A stretch of DNA of 64,000 nt from contig JAFEDG010000150.1 of NCBI GenBank assembly GCA_018241745.1, forward strand, positions 1-64,000, written 5' to 3'. The stretch is from Pseudomonadota bacterium. GTDB taxonomy: Bacteria; Pseudomonadota; Gammaproteobacteria; Burkholderiales; Casimicrobiaceae. Position 1 is the stretch's first letter; each line of letters begins with the position of its first letter. The translations under genes were made by a program, and so were the position numbers. Below, in pieces: positions 18,571-26,991 of the stretch. The notes beneath the pieces were generated by a model that was given only the letters and a program-made list of their open reading frames with translations, had not been told where the DNA came from and did not search any database.

Positions 18571-20424
18571 ATGACCGACCCCGCGCGCCTCGCCACCGCT
18601 GCCATCCACGCCGCGCTGGCCCGTGGCGCGGCGTGGCAAGCCTGCGACGAGTTCAATCGCGCATCGGCGAGCCTGCCTCCGGACACGGCGTTGCTGCACG
18701 CTGGCGCGCTCGCCCACGCACGCGCCGGCGCGCCACACGCTGCTCACTCGCTGCTCGACCGCGCCGAGCGGACCCACGAGATTCCACGCGCGTTGCGCGG
18801 TGAAATGCACGCCTTGCGTGGGCGGCTGTGGAAGGACGCGCTGCACGCCGGCGATGACCCCGCCGTCGCGGCCATGCGGGCGCGCGACGCTTATGCCGCG
18901 TCGTGGTCACTCGCGCCCGACCCCTACCCGGGCATCAACGCCGCCACGCTGTCCTGGATCCTGGGCGACCTCGCGCGTGCGCGTGAACTGGCCGCCGAGG
19001 TTCGCGCGCGGCTCCCGGCGTCGCGTGCAACCGTCTGGGATCACGCCACCGCCGGCGAAGCTGCACTGCTGCTCGGCGATATCGACGATGCACTGGCCGC
19101 GTACGCGGAAGCCGCGCGCGCGGCGCCGGATCATCCTGGCAGCCTGGCCTCGGTGCGCCGCCAGTTGCATCTCCTTGCGCCGCATCTGCCTGCCGCTGCC
19201 GACGCGCTGGCGTTGCTGCCCGCACCGGTCGTCGCCGCCTTCGCGGGCCACCTGCTCGACGCGCCGGGTCGCGTGCCCGCGCGGTTTCCCGCAGCGCTCG
19301 AGCCGGCGGTCGCCGCGGCCGTGCACGCGAAGATCGCCGGTTGGCATGCGCCGGTGTTCTATGGATCGGCCGCCAGCGGCGCCGACCTGGTCGTCATCGA
19401 AGCCGCGCTCGCGCGCAGGGCCGAAGTGAACGTCGTGCTGCCGTTCGCGCGCGAGGATTTCATCCGTAGCAGTGTCGCGCCCGCGGGACCCGCGTGGGTG
19501 ACGCGCTTCGAAGCCGCGCTCGCGCGCGCAACGCGCGTCGTCGACGCCACGCAAGAGCGCCATCTCGGCGACGACGTACTGTTCGAGCACGCGGCGCGGC
19601 TGGTCGAGGGCTTGACGGTCTTGCGTGCGGCGCAGCTCGAAGTCGAGCCGCGCCTCCTGTGCATCGTCGACCGCGCGGCGGCCGGGTCCGTCGGCGGGAC
19701 CGCGTCATCGATCGAGCGCTGGGCGGCCACGCTCGGAGCACCGGAGATCATCGACCTGCGCGCGCTGCGCGCCGCGGCGAGACCGTACATGTCGCCGCCG
19801 CAAGGCGGCGACGCGGCCATCCCGCGCGTGGCGCCGGCGTCTGCCGCGGCCCCCGGTACGACGAGCGTTGCGCGGCGTTCGTTGAAGACCATGGTGTTTG
19901 CCGATATCGCAGGCTACGGGCGGCTCGCGGACGTCCACGTAGCCCCGTTCCAGACGCGCTTCTGGGCGCTGGCCGCCGACGCCATAGCTCGCGCCAACGT
20001 GCCGCCGCTCGTCGCGAACACGTGGGGGGACGCACTGCACCTCGTGTTCGAGCAGGCGACCGACGCGGCAGATGTGGCGCTCGATCTCGCGCAAGCGTTC
20101 GCCCGTTACGACTGGACCGCGCTGGGACTCGCGATCGCGAGCCCGCTGCGCATCTCGCTGCACACGGGTCCCGTCTACGGCGCACGCGACCCGGTCACCG
20201 GGCGCGACAACTACTTCGGCTCCAGCGTGACGCTCGCCGCGCGCATCGAGCCTGTCACGCCGCCAGGCAGCGTCTTCGCGAGCGAAGCCTGCGCAGCGAC
20301 GCTCGCCGCGAGCAGCCGCGGCCGGCATGCGCTCGAATACCTGGGCATGCTGGACCTCGCCAAGGGCGCCAATCCCGCACGCGTGTACCGGGTGGCGGCG
20401 CGCGCCGCCCCGCGTCCGCTATAA
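18571..20424 (+). CDS. TPR/SLOG-like protein with C-terminal class III nucleotide cyclase domain
   Basis: Protein of 617 residues. The N-terminal 1-240 is helical and TPR-like. Residues about 251-370 contain a Rossmann-like block ([48 protein letters not shown]) resembling SLOG nucleotide-sensor domains. Residues about 437-600 are a class III cyclase: [16 protein letters not shown] with metal ligand Asp445, [11 protein letters not shown] with Asp487, [11 protein letters not shown] and [13 protein letters not shown] with Arg558. Residues usually setting purine recognition and catalysis differ: Asn483 where adenylate cyclases have Lys, Asn547 where they have Asp, Thr554 in place of the catalytic Asn. 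It may make an unusual cyclic nucleotide or be a sensor only. Its stop lies inside the tRNA-Pro -10 box. Confidence 0.75.
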   Translation: MTDPARLATAAIHAALARGAAWQACDEFNRASASLPPDTALLHAGALAHARAGAPHAAHSLLDRAERTHEIPRALRGEMHALRGRLWKDALHAGDDPAVAAMRARDAYAASWSLAPDPYPGINAATLSWILGDLARARELAAEVRARLPASRATVWDHATAGEAALLLGDIDDALAAYAEAARAAPDHPGSLASVRRQLHLLAPHLPAAADALALLPAPVVAAFAGHLLDAPGRVPARFPAALEPAVAAAVHAKIAGWHAPVFYGSAASGADLVVIEAALARRAEVNVVLPFAREDFIRSSVAPAGPAWVTRFEAALARATRVVDATQERHLGDDVLFEHAARLVEGLTVLRAAQLEVEPRLLCIVDRAAAGSVGGTASSIERWAATLGAPEIIDLRALRAAARPYMSPPQGGDAAIPRVAPASAAAPGTTSVARRSLKTMVFADIAGYGRLADVHVAPFQTRFWALAADAIARANVPPLVANTWGDALHLVFEQATDAADVALDLAQAFARYDWTALGLAIASPLRISLHTGPVYGARDPVTGRDNYFGSSVTLAARIEPVTPPGSVFASEACAATLAASSRGRHALEYLGMLDLAKGANPARVYRVAARAAPRPL

Positions 20425-20425
20425 T
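20420..20425 (+). promoter_or_regulatory. -10 box of tRNA-Pro
   Basis: A consensus TATAAT 12 bases before the tRNA 5' end. The stop codon of the cyclase gene (20422-20424) lies inside it. No clear -35 box is present, the upstream bases being cyclase coding sequence. Confidence 0.65.
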
Positions 20426-20437
20426 TCGAAGTTCGGT

Positions 20438-20514
20438 CGGGGCGTAGCGCAGCCTGGTAGCGCACCTGCATGGGGTGCAGGGGGTCGGAAGTTCGAATCT
20501 TCTCGCCCCGACCA
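20438..20514 (+). tRNA. tRNA-Pro (anticodon GGG)
   Basis: A 77-base cloverleaf with CCA encoded. Acceptor stem CGGGGCG/CGCCCCG pairs fully, D-arm TAGCGCAGCCTGGTAGCGC, anticodon stem CCTGC/GCAGG with anticodon GGG at 20472-20474, and T-arm GAAGTTCGAATCTTC. It closely resembles the E. coli tRNA-Pro(GGG). In related genomes a proline tRNA follows ihfA-merR directly. Confidence 0.97.
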
Positions 20515-20822
20515 CTTCCCATTTCCCGCCTGCCATACGGCGCACGCGCCGCAGGCCCTGGAAAGCGCGGGAGAAACGCAAGCCCTGGGGGAGCTGGCGC
20601 TGCCAACGAGGAGCCGCCCGGGACGTCGCGGGCAATCCGCGCCGCGCGCCCCTATCGTGGACGTCTCCCGCCTTCACAGCGTGACCGCTGCCCGTTACGC
20701 GCTTGCGACAGCCCGGCGGCAACGCTGCAACACCACGGTCATACGCAACCCCTAGCATCGCGCGCTACCGCCGGTGCGTCTTCGCACGGCCATGATCCTG
20801 CCGCACAGGAATCCTGACACTC
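20515..20822 (+). other. 308-base gap after tRNA-Pro
   Basis: No convincing gene, terminator with a T-run or repeat was seen. Short open frames here merely extend across the tRNA. No second copy of the tRNA 3' end, which would mark an integration site, was found. Confidence 0.5.
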
Positions 20823-21758
20823 ATGACAGCGCCCACGAACGCGACCAACGGCACGCTCCGCGACTACGACGCATTGCTGGAGGGTATCCGCCGCGAACTG
20901 CTCGACGCCTACGACGAGGAGCTCGAGCTCGAGATCGAGGACCGCTCGGGCGACAGCGCCGGCGTCCCGTTGCCGCCCGACGAGCAGCCGCAACGGCGCG
21001 CGTATTTCCGCGAGTTGTTCCGGCTGCAGGCCGAGCTCGTCAAGCTGCAGAGCTGGGTCGTGGGTACGGGGCATCGCGCGGTGATCCTGTTCGAGGGGCG
21101 CGACGCGGCCGGCAAGGGCGGCGCGATCAAGCGGATCACGCAGCGGCTCAATCCGCGCGTGTGCCGTGTCGCGGCGCTGCCGGCGCCGAGCGACCGCGAG
21201 CGGACGCAGTGGTATTTCCAGCGCTACGTATCCTACCTGCCGGCCGCCGGCGAGATCGTGCTGTTCGACCGCAGCTGGTACAACCGCGCCGGCGTCGAGC
21301 GCGTGATGGGCTTCTGCAACGACACCGAGTACGAGGAATTCTTCCGCTCCGTCCCCGAGTTCGAGAAGATGCTCGTGCGCTCGGGCATCCAGATCATCAA
21401 GTACTGGTTCTCCATCTCCGACGAGGAACAGGAGCGACGCTTCCTCGCGCGCATCCACGATCCGCTGAAGCAGTGGAAGCTGAGCCCGATGGACCTCGAA
21501 TCGCGCCGCCGCTGGGAGGACTACACGCGCGCGAAGGAGGCGATGCTCGAGCGCACGCACATCGCGGAGGCCCCTTGGTGGGTCGTGCACGCGGACGACA
21601 AGAAGCGCGCGCGCCTCAACTGCATCGCCCACCTGCTCGAGCAGATGCCGTATCACGAGATGGATCATCCGGCAGTGACGCTGCCGCAGCGCGCGCACCA
21701 CGATGGCTATGCGCGGCGGCCGGTGCCGGCGTCGATGTTCGTGCCGGACCGGTATTGA
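20823..21758 (+). CDS. ppk2: polyphosphate kinase 2 family protein
   Basis: Polyphosphate-dependent nucleotide kinase, 311 residues, converting NDP or NMP with polyphosphate, or the reverse. The PPK2 core is clear: P-loop ILFEGRDAAGKGGAIKRI, the lid region PSDRERTQWYFQRYVSYLP, Walker B IVLFDRSWYNRAGVERVMGF, and the C-terminal KLSPMDLESRRRWEDYTRAK. Single-domain length fits class I, which favours NDP substrates, but the subclass is inferred. Start 20823 is the first ATG of the frame and puts the P-loop near residue 92. It stands alone, convergent with the small gene at 21817-22116. Confidence 0.93.
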   Translation: MTAPTNATNGTLRDYDALLEGIRRELLDAYDEELELEIEDRSGDSAGVPLPPDEQPQRRAYFRELFRLQAELVKLQSWVVGTGHRAVILFEGRDAAGKGGAIKRITQRLNPRVCRVAALPAPSDRERTQWYFQRYVSYLPAAGEIVLFDRSWYNRAGVERVMGFCNDTEYEEFFRSVPEFEKMLVRSGIQIIKYWFSISDEEQERRFLARIHDPLKQWKLSPMDLESRRRWEDYTRAKEAMLERTHIAEAPWWVVHADDKKRARLNCIAHLLEQMPYHEMDHPAVTLPQRAHHDGYARRPVPASMFVPDRY

Positions 21759-21816
21759 TGCGAGTTCCCGACGGCCCCGCAAGCGAGTGCGTGCGCCGTT
21801 GCGCAGGGACCGCGTG

Positions 21817-22116
21817 TCAGAACGTCGCGACGTCGCGTATTGTCAGGCCGGAACCATCGTCGACGAGCTCGAGCGACTCGTAGCCGACGTCGAGCATTGC
21901 GGCGACGACGCGCTGGCTGAGACGGGCACCGCTGCCCCAGCGCGCGAGGCGCAACTCGTGCTCCTTGGCCAGCGCGACGACGGCGCGCGCATCGTATTCG
22001 GTCGCGCCCTGGAGCACGGGGCCGTCGTCGCCGCCCGTGACCACGCTGGAGACACGCGCGCGCACGATGCGGCACCCGGTCGCGTCCCACCGTACCGCGT
22101 GCAGTGCGTAGTACAT
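21817..22116 (-). CDS. small protein of unknown function (99 aa)
   Basis: Not recognised. On the minus strand GGGAGGAGCCT precedes the ATG at 22116, an excellent ribosome-binding site with five bases of spacing, which marks the real start inside a longer spurious frame. The 99-residue product begins MYYALHAVRWDATGCRIVRA and continues with a VSSVVTGGDDGPVLQGATEY segment and AKEHELRLARWGSGARLSQR. It has no signal peptide or membrane segment and looks like a small mixed alpha/beta protein, perhaps of a DUF3892-like kind, but that is a guess. It is convergent with ppk2 and divergent from the HD-GYP gene. Confidence 0.6.
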   Translation of the reverse strand: MYYALHAVRWDATGCRIVRARVSSVVTGGDDGPVLQGATEYDARAVVALAKEHELRLARWGSGARLSQRVVAAMLDVGYESLELVDDGSGLTIRDVATF

Positions 22117-22577
22117 AGGCTCCTCCCGCGAAGGTACAGCCGGGCACACTGCAGCAGCCAAGTGTTGCAGGAATGTGACGGGCGGGCGCGGCGCGCCGCC
22201 GGCCGTCACGTGGACGCCGCGGCGCGGCGCGATGGCGCCGCGCCAGGGCTTCATACCGCCGGTCGGCGCGGCACGTCGGCCCCACGCCTCGGTACACCGA
22301 GACGGCCGTCGCCGGCAACGTGGCCGGGCGTCCGCCTGTTGAGCAAAACTTCCTAATAAACAGAGTCTTATGCTACACTCGGGCAATCGTTCAGTGGGCG
22401 GGTGTAACGCCCGTCGAAGCTCCCACGCCGGTCCGGCCGGTCGCAACGAGCACTTCGCCACAACGGCAATGCGACGGTGCGGCGCGCAGCGGTCCAAGTT
22501 TTGCTTGACCTAAGCGCCCCGCCGGTCCACCGTAGATTGCGACCGGAACGCGACACTTACCCACGAGCGCCACGTCG
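22117..22577. other. 461-base divergent intergenic region
   Basis: Lies between the small minus-strand gene and the HD-GYP gene and should hold both promoters. An unusually AT-rich patch for this genome (about 22340-22380, AACTTCCTAATAAACAGAG and TTATGCTACACTC) is the most promoter-like part. A small hairpin GGGCG-GGTGTAA-CGCCC follows near 22395. No riboswitch pattern for cyclic di-GMP was recognised, and no -35/-10 pair with good spacing was fixed. Confidence 0.4.
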
Positions 22578-23693
22578 ATGAGCCCCGTTCAGCAACGCGC
22601 CGCCAACGCGAACCCCGCCGGAACGATTTCCGAGCTGGCGTTCGCGCGCGCGCAGCGCAACACCGTGCTGATCGTCGACGACCTGTTCTCGAGCCGCCTG
22701 CTGCTGGCGGAAATCGTGCGCCAGATCGACGGGCGCCTCAACCTCGAGCTGTTCGACACGCCGTCACGCGCGCTCGAGTTCGCGCGCAACAACCGCGTCG
22801 ACATCGTCCTCACCGATTACAAGCTGCCGGAGTTCGACGGCATCGAGCTCGTCAAGCAGTTGCGTGCGCTGCCGCACTGCATCGACGTGCCGATCGTCGT
22901 GATCACCGTCGTCGACGACCGCAAGATCCGCTACAACGCGCTCGAGGCCGGCGCCACCGACTTCCTGATCAAGCCGCTCGACGAGCACGAGACGCGCGCG
23001 CGCTGCGCCAACCTGCTCGAGCTGCGCCGCCACAAGATCGTGCTGTCCGACCAGGCGCGCGTGCTCCAGTACCAGGTCGACAAGTCGGTGTCTGAGATCC
23101 ACGAACGCGAGCTCGAGACGCTGGCCAAGCTCGCGAAGGCCGGCGAATTCCGCGACAAGACCACGGGCAATCACCTGATGCGGATGGCCAAGTATTCGGC
23201 GCTGATCGGCCAGCATCTCGGCCTCGGCGCGGAGACCGTCCATGTGCTCGAGGTGGCGGCGCCGATGCACGACATCGGCAAGATCGGCATCCCCGATTCC
23301 GTGCTCCTCAAGGAAGGCCCGCTGACCAAGCCCGAGGAAGAGGTCATGAAGACCCATCCGCGGATCGGCTACGACATCCTGAAGGGCAGCCCGTCCAAGT
23401 ACCTGTCGATGGGCGCCATCATCGCGCTGGGCCACCACGAGAAGTTCGATGGCTCGGGCTACCCCAACGGCCTGCACGGCGACGATATCCCGCTCGTCGC
23501 GCGGATCGTCGCCGTGGCCGACGTGTTCGACGCGCTGGTCAGCGAGCGGCCGTACAAGCATGCATGGCCGCTCGACGAAGGGATCGGCTACCTCGTCGAG
23601 CATCGCGGGCGGCATTTCGACCCGCGCTGCGTCGACGCCTTCCTCGCCGACCGTTCGCGGATCGAAGCGATACTCGACGAATTCGGCGACTGA
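22578..23693 (+). CDS. response regulator with HD-GYP phosphodiesterase domain (RpfG-like)
   Basis: Cytoplasmic two-component regulator of 371 residues. The receiver domain (about 28-150) has the phosphoacceptor Asp80 in DIVLTDYKLP and the conserved Lys132 in FLIKPLDEHE. A helical linker leads to the HD-GYP domain (about 175-355) with HDIGKIGIPD (231-240), GHHEKFDGSGYPNGL and a late DVFDALVSERPYK. HD-GYP enzymes with these residues hydrolyse cyclic di-GMP. It resembles RpfG, but no rpfC or rpfF is adjacent, so its sensor kinase is elsewhere. The next gene begins three bases after its stop. Confidence 0.92.
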   Translation: MSPVQQRAANANPAGTISELAFARAQRNTVLIVDDLFSSRLLLAEIVRQIDGRLNLELFDTPSRALEFARNNRVDIVLTDYKLPEFDGIELVKQLRALPHCIDVPIVVITVVDDRKIRYNALEAGATDFLIKPLDEHETRARCANLLELRRHKIVLSDQARVLQYQVDKSVSEIHERELETLAKLAKAGEFRDKTTGNHLMRMAKYSALIGQHLGLGAETVHVLEVAAPMHDIGKIGIPDSVLLKEGPLTKPEEEVMKTHPRIGYDILKGSPSKYLSMGAIIALGHHEKFDGSGYPNGLHGDDIPLVARIVAVADVFDALVSERPYKHAWPLDEGIGYLVEHRGRHFDPRCVDAFLADRSRIEAILDEFGD

Positions 23694-23696
23694 CGC

Positions 23697-25031
23697 GTGG
23701 CGGCGTTCGATGGTGCGACGCTGAGCCTCGCGTGGGGCGCGCCGTTCGCGGGCCTGCTGCTGGCCATCGCGATCGTGCCGATGGTCGCGCCGCAGTTCTG
23801 GCACGCGCACTATGGCAAGGTCGCCGCGCTGGCGATCGCCGCGCTGCTCATCCCCTTCGCCGTCGTCTTCGGCACGCACGACGCGGCGCACCAGGTGGCA
23901 CACGCCGTCCTGCTCGAGTACATCCCGTTCGTGCTGCTGCTGCTCGCGCTGTATACGGTGGCGGGCGGCATCATGCTGACCGGACCACTCGCGGGCACGG
24001 CGGGCCGCAACACGGCACTGCTCGCCGCAGGCAGCGTGCTCGCGAGCGTGATGGGCACGACCGGCGCGGCGATGCTGCTGATCCGCCCGCTGATCGCGGG
24101 CAACGCCGGCCGCCGTTCGCAGGTCCACGTCATCGTGTTCTTCATCATCGTCGTCGGCAACGTGGGCGGCTCGCTGACGCCGCTCGGGGATCCGCCACTG
24201 TTCATCGGCTTCCTGAAGGGCGTCGACTTCTTCTGGACGACGGAACACATCGCCGTCCAGTCACTGGGGCTGACCGCGTTCCTGCTCGCGATGTTCTATG
24301 CGCTGGACCGCTGGCACTTCGCGCGGGACCCGCAGGCGCGCCCTCCGGCGCGCGTTCCGTTCGGCGTGCACGGGCTCGTCAACGTGCCATTGCTCGCCGC
24401 GATCGTGGCGATGGTCCTGCTCTCGGGCATCTGGAAGCCCGGCGTCGCGATGACCGTGCTCGGCACGCCGCTCGAGTGGCAGAACCTCGCGCGGGACGCG
24501 TCCCTGCTCGGCATCACCGCGCTGTCGCTGACGGTGACGCCGCGGGGCGTCCGCGAGGCCAACGTGTTCCATTGGGGACCGATCCTCGAGGTCGCCAAGC
24601 TGTTCATCGCCATCTTCGTGACGATCATTCCCGTCATTGCGATCCTCCAGGCCGGCCGCGCCGGGGCGCTCGCGCCGGTGATCGCGATGGTGACGTCACC
24701 CGACGGCGCGCCCGACTCGGCGATGTACTACGTGATCACGGGAACGCTGTCGGCGCTGCTAGACAATGCGCCGACCTACCTCGTCTTCTTCAATCTCGCC
24801 GGCGGCGATGCGCGCACGCTGATGGGTCCGCTCGGCGAGACGCTCGCCGCGATGTCGATGGGTGCCGTGTATTTCGGCGCGCTGACCTATGTCGGCAATG
24901 CGCCGAACTTCATGATCCGCGCCGTCGCGGAGGATCGCGGCGTGCCGATGCCAAGTTTCTTCGGCTACATCGGGTGGGCGTTGCTGATCCTGGGCCCGCC
25001 GCTCGCGCTCATCGCGCTGACGATCCGCTGA
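23697..25031 (+). CDS. sodium:proton antiporter family membrane protein
   Basis: Inner-membrane transporter, 444 residues, with about ten to twelve hydrophobic helices. Stretches typical of NhaD/CitMHS-like antiporters are GTTGAAMLLIRPLIAGNAGR, FIIVVGNVGGSLTPLGDPPL and LDNAPTYLVFFNLAGGDAR, the last with a membrane Asp-Asn pair common to this superfamily. The start is GTG at 23697, three bases after the HD-GYP stop, giving a short hydrophilic lead before helix one. A sodium or potassium/proton exchange role is likely from family; the ion is not shown by sequence. It converges with lutC, with 25 bases between. Confidence 0.85.
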   Translation: MAAFDGATLSLAWGAPFAGLLLAIAIVPMVAPQFWHAHYGKVAALAIAALLIPFAVVFGTHDAAHQVAHAVLLEYIPFVLLLLALYTVAGGIMLTGPLAGTAGRNTALLAAGSVLASVMGTTGAAMLLIRPLIAGNAGRRSQVHVIVFFIIVVGNVGGSLTPLGDPPLFIGFLKGVDFFWTTEHIAVQSLGLTAFLLAMFYALDRWHFARDPQARPPARVPFGVHGLVNVPLLAAIVAMVLLSGIWKPGVAMTVLGTPLEWQNLARDASLLGITALSLTVTPRGVREANVFHWGPILEVAKLFIAIFVTIIPVIAILQAGRAGALAPVIAMVTSPDGAPDSAMYYVITGTLSALLDNAPTYLVFFNLAGGDARTLMGPLGETLAAMSMGAVYFGALTYVGNAPNFMIRAVAEDRGVPMPSFFGYIGWALLILGPPLALIALTIR

Positions 25032-25056
25032 CGCGGGCGGGCGCGGTTCGCGGCTG

Positions 25057-25755
25057 TCAGCCGAGCAGCAGGATGTGCACGCGGTAGGGCCCGTGCGCGC
25101 CCAGCACGATCGTCTGCTCGATGTCGCCGGTCCGCGACGGTCCCGACACGTGATTGATCGCGCGTGGCCAGTCGTGGCCCCGCTCCGCCCGCACGAGCGC
25201 GAACCCCTCCTCCATCCCGGACACGACCCGGTCCGCGCGGACGACGGCGATATGGGTGTCGGGCAGCAGCATCGTGCCGGTGGGCGTGTCGGCGCCGCTC
25301 GTGAACACGAGCGTGCCGGTTTCGGCCAGCGCGCAGAAGCAGCCGGTGATGCCGAGACGATCATGGCCTTGCGTCGGCCGCGGCTCGATCGCGAGTCCCG
25401 CGCCGGCCCAGTCGAGGTCGGCGAACTCGGGCCAGCAGACACCCGTGCGAGTCTTCTGCTCGGCAAGTGAAGCCGGCACGACGAGGTTGTCGACATACCT
25501 CGCGACGGCGTGCGGGATCTGATCGCGCGACGCGAGGCGTTCGACGGTGCTCGCCATCTCGCGCGCGCGCTGCGCGAAGCGCTCGCCGAGATCGGCGGGC
25601 ATCGCTGGCCGCGGGCCTGCACGGTGTTCCGCGACGTAGCGCTCCGCGTTGGCATGGCGAGCCGCGTCCTCCCCTACCACGCCCAGGGCGCGGCGGACGC
25701 GGCCCAGGATGGCGGCGCGCGCCGCGGCATTGCCCGCGAGCAGGTCGTCACTCAT
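25057..25755 (-). CDS. lutC: lactate utilization protein C (LUD domain)
   Basis: LutC/YkgG family protein, 232 residues, third subunit of the LutABC L-lactate oxidation complex that passes electrons from lactate oxidation to pyruvate. The LUD domain is recognisable from GITGCFCALAETGTLVFTSG, LLPDTHIAVVRADRVVSGME and INHVSGPSRTGDIEQTIVLG. Start 25755 follows the aminotransferase stop with an ATGA overlap (25752-25755); the longer open frame upstream shadows that gene. It is last of the minus-strand lutA-lutB-aminotransferase-lutC group. Confidence 0.9.
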   Translation of the reverse strand: MSDDLLAGNAAARAAILGRVRRALGVVGEDAARHANAERYVAEHRAGPRPAMPADLGERFAQRAREMASTVERLASRDQIPHAVARYVDNLVVPASLAEQKTRTGVCWPEFADLDWAGAGLAIEPRPTQGHDRLGITGCFCALAETGTLVFTSGADTPTGTMLLPDTHIAVVRADRVVSGMEEGFALVRAERGHDWPRAINHVSGPSRTGDIEQTIVLGAHGPYRVHILLLG

Positions 25756-26987
25756 CGCCGGCTCGCCACCGCGATGAACTCGGCGAGCCGCACGACGCCT
25801 TCCTCGATCGCATCGTTGGACGTGGCGTACGAGAAGCGGATATGCTGGCCGTCGCCCGGCACGCGGCGGCCGAAGTGGATGTCGGCCAATACGGCGATGC
25901 CGGCCTCGTGCAGCAGCCGTTTGCGGAACGCTTCCGAGTCGGCGCAACCGGTCAGCGCGCAGGCTTCCGTCACGTTCGGCCAAGCGTAGAACGCGCCGCC
26001 GGGCGTCCGGCACGTGACGCCGGGCACCTTGTTCAACAGCTTCACGATCAGGTCGCGGCGTTCGCGGAACTTCATCCGCATCGCCTCGGCCATGTCCTGC
26101 GGGCCGCAGACGGCCTCGAGCGCCGCCCATTGCGAGATCTGCGACGCGCAGGAATCGGTGTTGGTGATCCAGCGCGTAAACAGCGGCGCGAGCGCGCGGT
26201 TGGCACACCAGCCGATGCGCCATCCCGTCATCGCCCACGTCTTGGACGCACCGTCGCTGATGATCGTGCGCTCGCGCATGCCGGGCCGCGACGCGATCGA
26301 CTCGAACGCGCCGTCGTAGGCGAGCCGCGAGTAGATCTCGTCGGCGTAGACCCACACGTGCGGGTGGCGCGCGAGGATGGCCGCGATCGCGTCCAGGTCC
26401 TGCGCGCGCAGGATGCCACCCGTCGGATTGTGTGGCGTATTGAGGATCAAAAGCCGCGTCTGCGGCGTGATCGCCGCCTCGAGCTCCGCAGGGTCGAACG
26501 CGAAATCGCGCGCCTCGCGCAGGTAGATCGGCACCGGCACGGCGCCGTTGGCGACGATCTGCGATTCGTAGATCGGGAAGCCGGGCACCGGATAGATCAC
26601 CTCGTCGCCGACGCCGTAGTCGGTAACGGACGCGATCGCATACGCGATGAACGGCTTGGCGCCGGCACCGACGACGATCTCGTCCGGCTCGATGGCGAGG
26701 CCGCGGCGCGCGCCCATGTCACCGGCCACCGCGACGCGCAGCTCCTCGATGCCCGCCGACGGCGTATAGCCGTGGCGACCGGCGCGGATCGCGGCGATCG
26801 CGGCGTCCTGCACGTTCGGCGGGGTCGGGAAGTCCGGCTGGCCGATGCAGAACGAGACGATGTCCTTGCCGTCGCGCAGCAGCGCGTTCACCTCCGCCAG
26901 CACGACGAAGGCGTTCTCGGTGCCAAGTGCTTCGGCACGGCGCGACAGCGGCGGCGTGCCGACGTGCGGCGAATGCGGTGCATTCAT
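25752..26987 (-). CDS. pyridoxal phosphate-dependent aminotransferase, class I
   Basis: Fold type I aminotransferase, 411 residues. Visible features are PNVQDAAIAAIRAGRHGYTP, the substrate-binding FPIYESQ region, NTPHNPTGGILRAQ, YADEIYSRLAYDG and the PLP lysine in ISDGASKTWAMTGWRIGWCA. The amino-acid substrate cannot be set from motifs; aspartate, alanine or aromatic amino acids are all possible. It lies between lutB (five bases upstream) and lutC (ATGA overlap), an unusual guest in a lactate operon. A link through pyruvate, for example alanine formation, would make metabolic sense but is inference. Confidence 0.92.
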   Translation of the reverse strand: MNAPHSPHVGTPPLSRRAEALGTENAFVVLAEVNALLRDGKDIVSFCIGQPDFPTPPNVQDAAIAAIRAGRHGYTPSAGIEELRVAVAGDMGARRGLAIEPDEIVVGAGAKPFIAYAIASVTDYGVGDEVIYPVPGFPIYESQIVANGAVPVPIYLREARDFAFDPAELEAAITPQTRLLILNTPHNPTGGILRAQDLDAIAAILARHPHVWVYADEIYSRLAYDGAFESIASRPGMRERTIISDGASKTWAMTGWRIGWCANRALAPLFTRWITNTDSCASQISQWAALEAVCGPQDMAEAMRMKFRERRDLIVKLLNKVPGVTCRTPGGAFYAWPNVTEACALTGCADSEAFRKRLLHEAGIAVLADIHFGRRVPGDGQHIRFSYATSNDAIEEGVVRLAEFIAVASRR

Positions 26988-26991
26988 CGGG

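Noticed and set aside
20438..20822. tRNA-Pro as an integration site for a genomic island carrying the SIR2-TIR block
   Set aside because: No integrase, no repeated tRNA 3' end and the block is on the 5' side of the tRNA, so classic tRNA-targeted integration is not supported.
22117..22577. Cyclic di-GMP riboswitch before the HD-GYP gene
   Set aside because: Only a small five-pair hairpin is present; the expected conserved GEMM sequence blocks were not found.
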